Positions 44,690-53,113 of a stretch of 64,000 bases of DNA are shown piece by piece; position 1 is the first letter of the stretch, and every line of letters starts with the position of its first letter. Origin of the DNA: an uncultured Flavobacterium sp. (lineage in GTDB: Bacteria; Bacteroidota; Bacteroidia; Flavobacteriales; Flavobacteriaceae); contig NZ_CALTYA010000004.1 in NCBI RefSeq assembly GCF_943913405.1, forward strand, positions 62,001 through 126,000. The letters run 5' to 3'. The translations under genes were made by a program, and so were the position numbers. A model generated the notes under the pieces. That model did no database searches. It had not been told where the DNA came from and saw only the letters and a program-made list of their open reading frames with translations.

Positions 44690-45889
44690 TTATCTTGTTT
44701 TTAATTTTGAGCACCACAATAATCCTTGAACGTCTTTTTCGTGAGCGACATTTCTGTTATAAAAATCAATCCTATCTCTATAGAAAAATGGATCATCTGA
44801 ATAATATTTCATCAGGTCAATTTCGCCTGTTGCAGGCAATGTGCTTTCGGGTTTTACGCTTTGAGTAAAAAGTGTGGAAGAATCTTTGTGAACATAAGAA
44901 TATTCATATTTTCCTCCATATTCTTGCAAAATTTCATGGCCAATTTCATGCGCAGCTGTGTGCTTGAATTCTTTTTCGTCTTCTAAAGCTGGACTTCCTG
45001 CCGGAGGCGCTGTCATTTGTGCATATATTGAAGCGTGATAACCGTCATTAAAGAACAGTTTTCTTGACGCCCACCAATTTCGCGATCTTCCATAATTTTC
45101 AGTTTTGGAATATACATTCAAGGCCGGCATTGATTTTTCAGCTGTATTTATAGGATTGACTGTAATTTCATAATCTGCTCCGTTAATTTGGACAGAATTC
45201 CCCACAGATCTCGTTTTGTTTCGACCCCAATACAATTTTAAACCATCAATGCTCAAGGCAACCAGTTGATCGAATGTTTTGCTAGACGTTGGCGAAATCT
45301 CAGCTTCTTTTAAATTGACTCTTAAAGTGACATCTGCTTTTTTAGCGTTATCGTCAATTTTAAGGTCAACCCAATCCACTTCCTTATATTTAAATTCTAT
45401 TTTTTTAGATGCTTGCGCTTCTCCGTTTGAAACTTCTGCCGTCAAGCTTCCGTCTACAAAAAAAGTGCTGTCATAAATTCTTGCGTCAGAAAAGCCATCC
45501 CATTCTACAATTGTTTTCGCTCCTGAAGCTAATGTTTGATCAATACTTTTTGAAAAAATAGCATTTCCTTCACGCTTAATCGAAAAAGTAAGTCCGCTGG
45601 CTTCTCCTTTTTTACATTTTATTTCAAATTGAATTTTGCTGTTTTCTTTTTCTCCTTTGAAACTAAAAATTCCGAGAGGAAGAAAAACCGTGTCTATCAT
45701 TTTTATGGCAACTTCTGGCTTTTCTGTATTTTGATAAGTTTGTGGCTCGCCAAAATTCACGCCTTTTTCAACGCCAGTTTCGGTAATTGTGGTCGCAGCA
45801 AAGTATACGATATTTTCTTTCGCATAAATATTGAAGTCACCGCCTGTGGTTTCAATAATTTTTCCGCCGACAATCGTGGTCTTACTCAT
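44690..45889 (-). CDS. Zinc metallopeptidase, predicted VgrG-linked T6SS effector
   Basis: 399 residues, no signal peptide. Residues 8-50 (VGGKIIETTGGDFNIYAKEN and ETGVEKGVNFGEP) form a short polar beta-rich head that resembles the ends of VgrG needles. The middle is beta-rich. The C-terminal part holds HTAAHEIGHEIL: H314-E-x2-H318 is a gluzincin/metzincin zinc motif; the third ligand is not obvious (H383 or E356 are candidates). The gene starts one base after the vgrG stop codon, so delivery by that VgrG is likely, and a lipoprotein gene follows. Confidence 0.75.
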   Translation of the reverse strand: MSKTTIVGGKIIETTGGDFNIYAKENIVYFAATTITETGVEKGVNFGEPQTYQNTEKPEVAIKMIDTVFLPLGIFSFKGEKENSKIQFEIKCKKGEASGLTFSIKREGNAIFSKSIDQTLASGAKTIVEWDGFSDARIYDSTFFVDGSLTAEVSNGEAQASKKIEFKYKEVDWVDLKIDDNAKKADVTLRVNLKEAEISPTSSKTFDQLVALSIDGLKLYWGRNKTRSVGNSVQINGADYEITVNPINTAEKSMPALNVYSKTENYGRSRNWWASRKLFFNDGYHASIYAQMTAPPAGSPALEDEKEFKHTAAHEIGHEILQEYGGKYEYSYVHKDSSTLFTQSVKPESTLPATGEIDLMKYYSDDPFFYRDRIDFYNRNVAHEKDVQGLLWCSKLKTR

Positions 45890-45890
45890 C

Positions 45891-47717
45891 TTAATGGGCT
45901 TGAGATTTTTCTACGCTATTATTCTGGATTTCCTTTTGGGAATGCTTGTTTATATTGCCATTGCTCGAAGATTCATATCCTTTTTCTGTACTTATTGTTC
46001 TTCCTTTTTCAGTATGCGATATTAAATCTCCAAGAATTTTCTCGGTCATTTCTCCTCCAACATTTACAAAATGATTGCCTCCGATTGCTGTAGAATTATC
46101 AACTCCAACAGTCGTGTTTTGATTAGCTCCGGCGCTTACATTTATATTGTTGGTCGCATTTATATTGATGTCTGTTGCGTTTAAATTTATAGTCTGGGGC
46201 GCTGAAATAGTAATATTGCTTCCAACGGTATCAAATAAAATCTGATTGCCACTTTTGTCTGTAATTATGATACTTTCGTCTTCCGTAAATTTGATGATAT
46301 GGCCGCTACGCGTATGGATTGCCTTTACCGTATTATCAGAAGCCGCATAACCGCTTGAAGCGCTTCCGTTATACATAGATCCGAGTACAAATGGTTTTTC
46401 TGCATTTCCTCCTTCAAAAGCGACCAAGACTTCTTCACCAACTTCTGGAATAAAATAAAATCCTTTTCCGCCTCCCGAATGCGGATTGATCATCCTGATC
46501 CAAGGCGTATTTGCTTCGGCATCTTTCTGCCAAGCAAAAGCCACCTGGACTCTTCCCAAACCAGAAGGATCACTGTTTGAGATAACCGTCGCCGGTTGTG
46601 ATTCAGCAACTGGAAAACTGTGCACATTTCCATATGGAGGAGAAGCCACAGTGTCAGGAACAGCATCAAAAGAATTGTGGTAATTGCCCGATTCGTCGCA
46701 AATATGGATAATATCTGTAATGATATAATTTCCGAAATTTTGTTCTTGAAGACCGTCTAATAAATTTCCTGTCAAAGAAAAAGCCGGTTCTTTTATTTCG
46801 ATCACATCTCCGATTCGCAAGCCAGTTTCATCTGAATCTCCTTTTGCAGTAACCATATCAGCACTTCTAGATTGAAGCTGTGTAGTCACCCTGTCGATAA
46901 GATGTGTTCTCGAATTTCCTTCTTCCAAAGCATGCGAATAAAGCATTGTAGAATTATTTGGAAATAATTTTTTAGACGATTCAAAAATAGTTTTTGAGTA
47001 GCCTTCTGGCTGATAATTCACTTCGGTAGAATTTGCTTTTTGGGTTTCTCCGTTGGAAGGATCATAGCCCAAATATTCAAATGCAAGTGATTTGGCACGC
47101 ATTTCTATGTTGAAAGAATGCAGCGTTCTGCCATATTCTAATGTAAAATTTTTAGATTTTGGAGTTCCAAACTGAAGTTCCTCTCCATTATAATAAAACC
47201 ATTGCCCTTTTTTTTGAGCAAGCCTGCAGAGAAAGGCAAAATCGCTTTCGCTATATTGAACCGTATAAGGCAAAGTAGTGTCTTTTTGGACAGCAACTGC
47301 TGGTTTTAAATTTTCTTCAGAATAATTTTTAAGGACTTCTTTTACAATATCAGCAATTGTCTTGTCTGTAAAAGAGCGGATATTCGGCGTGCCTTCCATT
47401 AAAATTGTCGGGCTGTAGCCGTTGATGATAATCCCTCCGGAAGCACCGGAAGTTCTCACCATTTGCGCTTCGGTAATAATTCCGTTAAAAATCAGTGGCG
47501 ACGCAGTCATCATATTTGATGGATTGATACTGATTTTAATTGACTGTCCCACATAATTTTGCGCCCTGTCAATAGCCTCGCTCACGAATTCTTTTGGCAA
47601 AGGTTGCAAAAGTGAAAAACGGTGATGTGTCTGCACCTTTTGGTTGATGACAAGCTTGGAAAAACGCGTCAATGTTTCTCCTCCGATCTGAATCTGAATT
47701 TGCGTACTTATTGGCAT
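45891..47717 (-). CDS. vgrG: Type VI secretion spike protein VgrG
   Basis: 608 residues. The gp27-like head occupies about 1-370 (IQIQIGGETLTRFSKLVINQ, RSFTDKTIADIVKEVL, QYSESDFAFLCRLAQKKGQWFYY), and the gp5-like OB fold follows (GRVQVAFAWQKDAEANTPWIRMINPHSGGGKGFYFIPEVGEEVLVAFEGG). A beta-helical needle comes next (TISAPQTINLNATDININATNN), and then a polar tail of about 60 residues with no extra enzymatic domain. It leads an operon of payload genes and has a C-loop hairpin in its leader. Confidence 0.92.
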   Translation of the reverse strand: MPISTQIQIQIGGETLTRFSKLVINQKVQTHHRFSLLQPLPKEFVSEAIDRAQNYVGQSIKISINPSNMMTASPLIFNGIITEAQMVRTSGASGGIIINGYSPTILMEGTPNIRSFTDKTIADIVKEVLKNYSEENLKPAVAVQKDTTLPYTVQYSESDFAFLCRLAQKKGQWFYYNGEELQFGTPKSKNFTLEYGRTLHSFNIEMRAKSLAFEYLGYDPSNGETQKANSTEVNYQPEGYSKTIFESSKKLFPNNSTMLYSHALEEGNSRTHLIDRVTTQLQSRSADMVTAKGDSDETGLRIGDVIEIKEPAFSLTGNLLDGLQEQNFGNYIITDIIHICDESGNYHNSFDAVPDTVASPPYGNVHSFPVAESQPATVISNSDPSGLGRVQVAFAWQKDAEANTPWIRMINPHSGGGKGFYFIPEVGEEVLVAFEGGNAEKPFVLGSMYNGSASSGYAASDNTVKAIHTRSGHIIKFTEDESIIITDKSGNQILFDTVGSNITISAPQTINLNATDININATNNINVSAGANQNTTVGVDNSTAIGGNHFVNVGGEMTEKILGDLISHTEKGRTISTEKGYESSSNGNINKHSQKEIQNNSVEKSQAH

Positions 47718-47743
47718 GGCAGTAGATTTTAGTTTAATAATAG

Positions 47744-47758
47744 ATCTTGGGGGAAGAT
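47744..47758 (-). promoter_or_regulatory. CCCCC-loop hairpin in the vgrG leader
   Basis: Sense strand ATCTT-CCCCC-AAGAT: perfect 5-bp stem with a loop of five C, 27 bases before the vgrG start codon. Same type of element precedes hcp1 and the NlpC/P60 operon. Confidence 0.6.
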
Positions 47759-47858
47759 GCTGAAAACGGGTCTATGAATTTACTATTTTCTTGTAATTTT
47801 ATATATTATTTCACTTTCATTAAAAACATAAATACCTTATTTACAAATAAATAAAATA

Positions 47859-48590
47859 TTAATTTTCAGAAATAACTATTTTTTGAACTGCTTTTAATTT
47901 TTCTTTTGCTGGAGAATAATCAGGCTGTATTTGCAATGCTTTTTTATAATCGGAAATAGCTTCTGATTCACGATGCAATTTGAGCAGCAAATCAGCTCTA
48001 TTTGTAAAAATCTGTGCGCTTTTTGGTGTCACTTTTATAGCCAAATCATAAGCTTTTAACGCTTGGTCGTCTTTTTTAAGACTATGAAGCAGGCCTGCTT
48101 TAAAATTGTGGCCAATGCTCCAATTTGGATATAAGTTATTTAATTTTTCAATTGTTTTTATAGCTTCCTGAAGCTGGTTTTCTTCTGCTTGAACAGAAGC
48201 TTTATTGATATAAAACCATTTGTTTTTTGGATTGATTTTAATCGCTTCATCAAAATAGTTCAAAGCTGTTTTGTAGTCTAAAGCTTGCGCCGATTTTTTG
48301 CCTATGAAATTTTTAATATCTGCATTATTTGGATATAATTTATTCATTTGAAAGGCAATTTGCAATGCTTTTGAATCATCATCGGCACGAATCGCTTGGC
48401 TTACCTGCTTGTTTAAATTTTGAATGTTTTGAGGAAAAGTTTTAATTCTGGAAGACAATTCGCTGTTTTCAATTTTCATCTCATTTAAATAAGCGTCGTC
48501 AAAATCAGAAATTGCGTATTTCTCTTCTTGACAAAACATTTGAATCGTCAAGAGCAGAAAAACAGCTATATAAAATTTCTTAATCATCAT
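47859..48590 (-). CDS. Exported TPR protein
   Basis: 243 residues. Signal peptide ending QMFC-QEE, then at least four tetratricopeptide repeats (ADIKNFIGKKSAQALDYKTALNYFDEAIKINPKNKWFYINKASVQ..., DLAIKVTPKSAQIFTNRADLLL, YKKALQIQPDYSPA). A periplasmic scaffold or an immunity protein are both possible. It lies between the hcp2 toxin cassette and vgrG and begins 27 bases after the lipoprotein gene, so it is in the hcp operon. Confidence 0.72.
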   Translation of the reverse strand: MMIKKFYIAVFLLLTIQMFCQEEKYAISDFDDAYLNEMKIENSELSSRIKTFPQNIQNLNKQVSQAIRADDDSKALQIAFQMNKLYPNNADIKNFIGKKSAQALDYKTALNYFDEAIKINPKNKWFYINKASVQAEENQLQEAIKTIEKLNNLYPNWSIGHNFKAGLLHSLKKDDQALKAYDLAIKVTPKSAQIFTNRADLLLKLHRESEAISDYKKALQIQPDYSPAKEKLKAVQKIVISEN

Positions 48591-48617
48591 ATCTGCTTAA
48601 ATTTTCTTCAATAAAAA

Positions 48618-49190
48618 CTACCAACCAGGAACCAAATTTTCCAACTGCGATTTATCCAAAGGAATAAATTTGTAAGTCGCTTTGTAATAATCAGTAAAAT
48701 ATTTGTCCTCAAACTTGCCTTTTCCGTCGATGGTTTCTTTTACAAGTATGAGCTTGTCGTCTTCGAGATAGCCATAATTGTAAGTAAAAAGATTTCGAGG
48801 AACCGTCACGCGTTGCAAGACAATTTTATTTCCGTCTAACCTATAATATCCTTCAAAATGCGTTTTAAAATCCTCCTGATTTGTTTTAGAAATATGGCTT
48901 TTTATACTTTGAATATAATCTTGATTCGATTTTATTTCATGATCTAAATCAACCGTCAGATTTACTTGTCCGTCTTTATAAAATTTATAGAATTGATGTT
49001 CTGCTGCCTTTCGCTGTGATTCTTTTGTCCAGATATTTTCTAAAACATATACTCCGTCAGTGCGAAGATTTGAAAGTTGAGAAAGCTGGAATTTTTTGTC
49101 ATATAAAGTGTAATCGTCTTTGACGTACACTTTTTTAGAACACGAAAAAAAAGCAAATAATAACATAATCATCCCTAAATTTTTCATCAA
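48618..49190 (-). CDS. Lipoprotein, candidate immunity to the adjacent toxin
   Basis: 190 residues; lipobox FFSC followed by SKKVYVKDD. No family recognised. The start overlaps the stop of the toxin candidate (ATGA), so the two are translationally coupled. Envelope location and coupling point to an immunity function, which is inference. Confidence 0.6.
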   Translation of the reverse strand: MMKNLGMIMLLFAFFSCSKKVYVKDDYTLYDKKFQLSQLSNLRTDGVYVLENIWTKESQRKAAEHQFYKFYKDGQVNLTVDLDHEIKSNQDYIQSIKSHISKTNQEDFKTHFEGYYRLDGNKIVLQRVTVPRNLFTYNYGYLEDDKLILVKETIDGKGKFEDKYFTDYYKATYKFIPLDKSQLENLVPGW

Positions 49191-50125
49191 AATCCGAAAT
49201 TAATATTTGGCGTTGTCTGCACTTCCCAATAATTTGGGCGTTGCGACGGGATCAGGTGAAAATTTATGCCACGGTGAATTAAATCTTGCGTGTACATATG
49301 CCCTGCGCCAACTCCATTGACTCCAAAACTTCCTTGAGGCGTTCTCATATGAAAAGATGTTTGGCCTTGATTCAAGTCAAAAGAATGCATGTCTTTGCTC
49401 CATTCAACACCGCCTCTTTTGGCACTTAAAAATTCAGGACCAACTTCAGAAGCCAATGCCGGAGTGTAATTAAACGCTCTGTTTGCTGTTCTTTCAAACC
49501 AGTTTCCAGTATTCGTTTTGCTAAATTCCTCAAGACTTCTTTTTGCTGTTTCTTCATCAGTAACATTTTCAGAATCAGTATCAGCCGTAAAAACATCACT
49601 GCCAATAATCATCTGGTAATCACTTTGATTGTTTCCTAAAATCACTTTTCCACCGCCAGTCCACCAGCGGTCATGGCCATCTGCAATTCCAATTTTTTTG
49701 AAACCTCCAAAGTCATTATAAAACTGGAAACCAAAATTACTAGATCGCAATTGCACGAAACCAACCTGTTGATTTCTATTGTGATTGTTCAAAATCATGC
49801 TGGTTCCAATTGTTGCAGAATGCGTGTAAGTATCTTCCAAACCAGTTCCGCTACCCATGTGCAATGGATAAACCGACATTGGGTTTGAGCGACCAGTTCC
49901 TGCGGTAAGTTTTGCGGTCAAAACGGTATCAAAATTCCAATCACTGCTGTTTGTTCTGCCTCCAATTCCTCCATTAGAAAAATTTAGTGCAAGATTCACG
50001 CCCGGATCGACAGCGCCAAAACGCTTGCTGACGCCAACACCAGCCGTACCGCTGAAATAAGATTTTTGACCGCCACCAAAATGCCAACTCAACCCTACAA
50101 AAAATTTAGTATTAAGTTCGTCCAT
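49187..50125 (-). CDS. Predicted Hcp-associated T6SS effector, polymorphic toxin 23-like
   Basis: 312 residues, no signal peptide. N-terminal half is glycine- and aromatic-rich beta structure (FFVGLSWHFGGGQKSYFSG, FNFSNGGIGG-type strands, GFQFYNDFGG), similar in style to Ntox23 (polymorphic toxin type 23) of Bacteroidota. The C-terminal half holds HDRWWTGGG, SAKRGGVEWSKDMHSF and HRGINFHLIP. It starts 11 bases after hcp2, the position where Hcp-carried effectors are found. The family match is from memory of the sequence style and is moderate; the activity is unknown. Confidence 0.55.
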   Translation of the reverse strand: MDELNTKFFVGLSWHFGGGQKSYFSGTAGVGVSKRFGAVDPGVNLALNFSNGGIGGRTNSSDWNFDTVLTAKLTAGTGRSNPMSVYPLHMGSGTGLEDTYTHSATIGTSMILNNHNRNQQVGFVQLRSSNFGFQFYNDFGGFKKIGIADGHDRWWTGGGKVILGNNQSDYQMIIGSDVFTADTDSENVTDEETAKRSLEEFSKTNTGNWFERTANRAFNYTPALASEVGPEFLSAKRGGVEWSKDMHSFDLNQGQTSFHMRTPQGSFGVNGVGAGHMYTQDLIHRGINFHLIPSQRPNYWEVQTTPNINFGF

Positions 50126-50136
50126 AAAAAATTATA

Positions 50137-50532
50137 TTAGAATTTTAATGGCCAGTTTCTGGCAAATTGTGAACCATTCATGTTTATTTCTTTGGCAGAA
50201 ACTACGATTTCTATTTTCATAGACATCGTGTTGTAAGCAACGAAAAGTTCATCATATCGGATGCAATATGCTTCTTTGAATTGGAGCTCGCGCATTTTTG
50301 AAATGGCATCTCTTCTATAAAAAGTGAGCTTTCCATTTTTTGTTTGCGAATTGCTGACCATCCAGTCAAATAACATGGTGCTTTTTGTAGATTCTACAAC
50401 TATTCGGATTTTCCCCCCCGCCGGATCGGCTGACGGTTTTCCGCTTTTATCGGTGTCTTGACCAAGAGTGCACTGAAATTCTAAGACATTCAAAACCTCT
50501 CCGTCAATTTCAAGCTTTGCTAAAAATGACAT
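50137..50532 (-). CDS. hcp2: Hcp tube protein, second copy (TssD)
   Basis: 131 residues. Hcp of the Bacteroidota type: MSFLAKLEIDGEVLNVLEFQC, DKSGKPSADPAGGKIRIVVE, LFDWMVS and IEIVVSAKEINMNGSQF. It is a divergent paralogue of the copy at 50642-51028. Its place directly before a toxin gene suggests it is the carrier for that toxin. A run of seven C at 50413-50419 codes for the PAGG segment. Confidence 0.9.
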   Translation of the reverse strand: MSFLAKLEIDGEVLNVLEFQCTLGQDTDKSGKPSADPAGGKIRIVVESTKSTMLFDWMVSNSQTKNGKLTFYRRDAISKMRELQFKEAYCIRYDELFVAYNTMSMKIEIVVSAKEINMNGSQFARNWPLKF

Positions 50533-50577
50533 ATTTGATGGGATTTAATTATTAAAAAAACTGAAATAATAAGATAT

Positions 50578-50615
50578 AATGACAAAGGGAATGCGTTCAC
50601 AAACCCTTTATCATT
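50578..50615 (-). promoter_or_regulatory. Hairpin between the two hcp genes
   Basis: AATGAcAAAGGG / CCCTTTaTCATT, eleven pairs with one mismatch and a 14-base loop, 27 bases after the hcp1 stop codon. It could act as partial terminator or RNA stabiliser so that hcp1 is made in excess of the genes after it. Confidence 0.55.
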
Positions 50616-50641
50616 AAGACTTTAAAGTAATTCTAATTGAA

Positions 50642-51028
50642 TTATACCCACTCGTTAACGTGCTCTCCACCTCCCATTGAGAGTTCTTTTGCAGAAATTG
50701 TGAAGGTCTCAGTTAATGGGCTTCCGTCAGAAGCGTCGAAAGATTCTCTGTATTTTACAAGATATCCTTCTTTGAAGTTCATTTCTTTTAATTTGGCGTC
50801 AGTATCACGCTTTACATACTGAATAGAACCGTCTTTTCTTTCGAAATTGTTTGTCATCCATTCAAAAAAGAATGAATCACCAGTTGATTCTACAGTTAAA
50901 TTGATTGTACCCCCACGAGTAACAGATGATGGGCGACCACTAGCATCTACTTCTTGATGCAAATCATACGAAGCGTTCAAAATGTTTAATTCTTTGCCGC
51001 CAACTTTTAGTTTAGATTTGAATGACAT
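50642..51028 (-). CDS. hcp1: Hcp tube protein, main copy (TssD)
   Basis: 128 residues. MSFKSKLKVGGKELNILNASYDLHQEVDASGRP, FFFEWMTNNFERKDG, and FTISAKELSMGGGEHVNEW are the Bacteroidota Hcp signature. It would stack as hexamers into the inner tube. First of two hcp genes after tssC, with its own 200-base upstream region and a C-loop hairpin, so it is probably expressed separately and strongly. Confidence 0.92.
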   Translation of the reverse strand: MSFKSKLKVGGKELNILNASYDLHQEVDASGRPSSVTRGGTINLTVESTGDSFFFEWMTNNFERKDGSIQYVKRDTDAKLKEMNFKEGYLVKYRESFDASDGSPLTETFTISAKELSMGGGEHVNEWV

Positions 51029-51066
51029 AATAAAAAAATTTAAAGGTTAAAATTTATTAATTGTGA

Positions 51067-51087
51067 TAGAAGTTGGGGGAAATTCTA
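51067..51087 (-). promoter_or_regulatory. CCCCC-loop hairpin in the hcp1 leader
   Basis: Sense strand TAGAA-t-TT-CCCCC-AA-c-TTCTA: a 7-bp stem with one mismatch and a CCCCC loop, about 40 bases before the hcp1 start. Matches the elements at 47744-47758 and 54438-54460. Confidence 0.6.
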
Positions 51088-51230
51088 TTTTCTGTTTTCT
51101 AGTATTTTGATATTCTAAATTATTAAAATTTTATGTAATTTGCAATAGATTCTATATTAAATTAATGCAAAATTTTTACTTAACACATTAATTGTGAGAT
51201 TATTAGGAATAAAATATTAATTTTGTAAGA

Positions 51231-52598
51231 TTATTTAGATTCTGCATATTCTGTATCCCAATCATTACCGTCATCTCCTTTTTGACCATCCATTTTGATA
51301 AGGAAATTTTTAGCTGGAAAATAAGGCTTCAATCGAATATCTAAAAATATTCTATCCTTTTGATTTGGATCTTGCTCGAATCTTTTGATTTCAAAATCTT
51401 CAATCAATTTATCTGGTCCGGCAACGTTGTCTAAGAATTTTACAATTTGATTCAAGATTTCTTTTCTAGTTTTGGCATTGAAATTTTCAAAAGCTCTTCT
51501 GTTTAAGAAATCCATCAAAACTTTAGTCACATAGTCAAATACACGAACTACGGAATAGGTTTGAAGTCCGAGGTTGTCTCCGTTAAAAAGTGTTTTTCCT
51601 GAAAAAGCCATTACTTTTCCATACTCATTTACCATCGGGATCAATCCTAAGTTCTCCAGATTTGCAATTTCACTTTTCTTTAAGTCAAATTTCACTCCAT
51701 CAACTTCGTTGATTCCTCCATATTTTTTACCAGCTGTAACTTGCGACATCAAAGTATTGTAAACTTTTCCTGCCAAAGCCGTTGATGGCGGAATATATAA
51801 GTGATCCAACTCGTCGATTTCATCATGTTTTCCACGACCTACAAGCCAGTTGCACGCCATCATTACGTTTGAACGATAAGTATCTCCTCCAGTCAAATTC
51901 GCAGATTCGAACATTTCCATCACATCATCCGGTTCATCTAAATGCTGGAAATCGGTAATCAGCATCACTTTATTTTCGTAAGCAATTTTGGCCCATTTCT
52001 CAATCACTTTGTTAGAACCCAAATAACCTGGAATTACCAAAAGTGAGTAATTTTGGCGCAAGTCTAAACGGTCAAAACCATTGACCAATTCTTCTTCAAT
52101 ATTATCAATGAAACGCGAATTATCAAGATCTTTCAACTGATCTAATTCTGCATTCATGATAGAAATATTTTTGACTTTGCTTTCTTCAGTATTTTTGTAG
52201 AAAAGTGCAAGCGTTCTATAATTTTCTTCTAATTCTTTAGATTCTTCTACAGCTGTCGCTAGATTTTTCTTCAAAGCTTTTGCAGCTTCTTCTGATTTTT
52301 TCGAACTTTCATTTACCAATTCTAAAAGATCATCAGTAGTTTTTAAAGATTCTGCCCAAAGTTTCAAAACGGTTTTCAAAGCTTGTCTTTCTGCTTTTTT
52401 ACTGCTTTCGCTTAAAAATATATTTTTACGCGCTTTTCTCTCCGGATTTAAATTTTGAACGCCTTCAATTGCGCCTTCCAAAAGATCGAAACCGCCATAT
52501 TGTATGAATGATTCTACATTTTGCTCCAATGATCTTCCAGAAGATTCCTTGGCTGCAAAAGTGCTGTTTGTTGCTTTAGTGTTTTCTTGATTTGCCAT
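51231..52598 (-). CDS. tssC: T6SS contractile sheath large subunit
   Basis: 455 residues. Sheath motifs: FIQYGGFDLLEGAIEG, YSLLVIPGYLGSNKVIEKWAKIAYENKVMLI, GRGKHDEIDELDHLYIPPS, VYNTLMSQVTAGKKYGGINEVDGVKFDLKKSE. With TssB it forms the tail sheath around the Hcp tube. A coiled-coil N-terminal insert (about residues 85-150, SLKTTDDLLELVNESSKKSEEAAKALKKN) is typical for the Bacteroidota subtype. Starts 7 bases after tssB. Confidence 0.94.
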   Translation of the reverse strand: MANQENTKATNSTFAAKESSGRSLEQNVESFIQYGGFDLLEGAIEGVQNLNPERKARKNIFLSESSKKAERQALKTVLKLWAESLKTTDDLLELVNESSKKSEEAAKALKKNLATAVEESKELEENYRTLALFYKNTEESKVKNISIMNAELDQLKDLDNSRFIDNIEEELVNGFDRLDLRQNYSLLVIPGYLGSNKVIEKWAKIAYENKVMLITDFQHLDEPDDVMEMFESANLTGGDTYRSNVMMACNWLVGRGKHDEIDELDHLYIPPSTALAGKVYNTLMSQVTAGKKYGGINEVDGVKFDLKKSEIANLENLGLIPMVNEYGKVMAFSGKTLFNGDNLGLQTYSVVRVFDYVTKVLMDFLNRRAFENFNAKTRKEILNQIVKFLDNVAGPDKLIEDFEIKRFEQDPNQKDRIFLDIRLKPYFPAKNFLIKMDGQKGDDGNDWDTEYAESK

Positions 52599-52605
52599 GG
52601 CTCAA

Positions 52606-53070
52606 TTATTTTTCTGTTTTTTCGATTTCTTGGATTAATGTTTCGATGGTTTCAATGATTGATTTTCTCGCTTCTGGATCTTGAAGCGCCAGTTTCAAAA
52701 CTTTATTGGTTTTCAACTGCTTGATCATTTTTTGGTATTGTTCATTTTTAGTTTTCAAATCTGCCAAAAACGGGCTTTGGGCAATTAATCCGTTGATAGA
52801 AAAATCACCAACATTCTTGAAACCCAGTTCTTCTCTTGTAATCTTTCCTTCATCATCTTCAAAAGCCACATTGATTTTTGGATCAAAATGTTCGAAAACT
52901 TCGTCCATATTTTTTAGTCCAGTTACAATTTCTGGTCGAACTGGCGTATTTGGAGTTAATTTTTGAGCGATTAGAGTTTTATTTTGAGGGATTTCTAAAA
53001 TAGCTTCCTGCCCTTCCTGTCTCACTTCGTTTCCCCCGATTCCATAACTGTTTGAAAAATTATTTGCCAT
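52606..53070 (-). CDS. tssB: T6SS contractile sheath small subunit
   Basis: 154 residues. Signature LTPNTPVRPEIVTGLKNMDEVFEHFDPKINVAF and LGFKNVGDFSINGLIAQSPFLADLKTKNEQYQKMIKQLK. It wraps with TssC into the sheath. It lies 43 bases after the PKD protein gene and 7 before tssC. Confidence 0.94.
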   Translation of the reverse strand: MANNFSNSYGIGGNEVRQEGQEAILEIPQNKTLIAQKLTPNTPVRPEIVTGLKNMDEVFEHFDPKINVAFEDDEGKITREELGFKNVGDFSINGLIAQSPFLADLKTKNEQYQKMIKQLKTNKVLKLALQDPEARKSIIETIETLIQEIEKTEK

Positions 53071-53113
53071 GCTGTTTTGTGTTAAATATTAATATTATGT
53101 AGAAATAGAGCTT

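Noticed and set aside
50413..50419. Run of seven C in hcp2
   Set aside because: Inside coding sequence and on the strand opposite to the sense C5-loop hairpins; explained by the Pro-Ala-Gly-Gly codons.
51056..51197. 11-base direct repeat ATTAATTGTGA twice between tssC and hcp1
   Set aside because: AT-rich words of this length recur by chance here and no second feature supports it.
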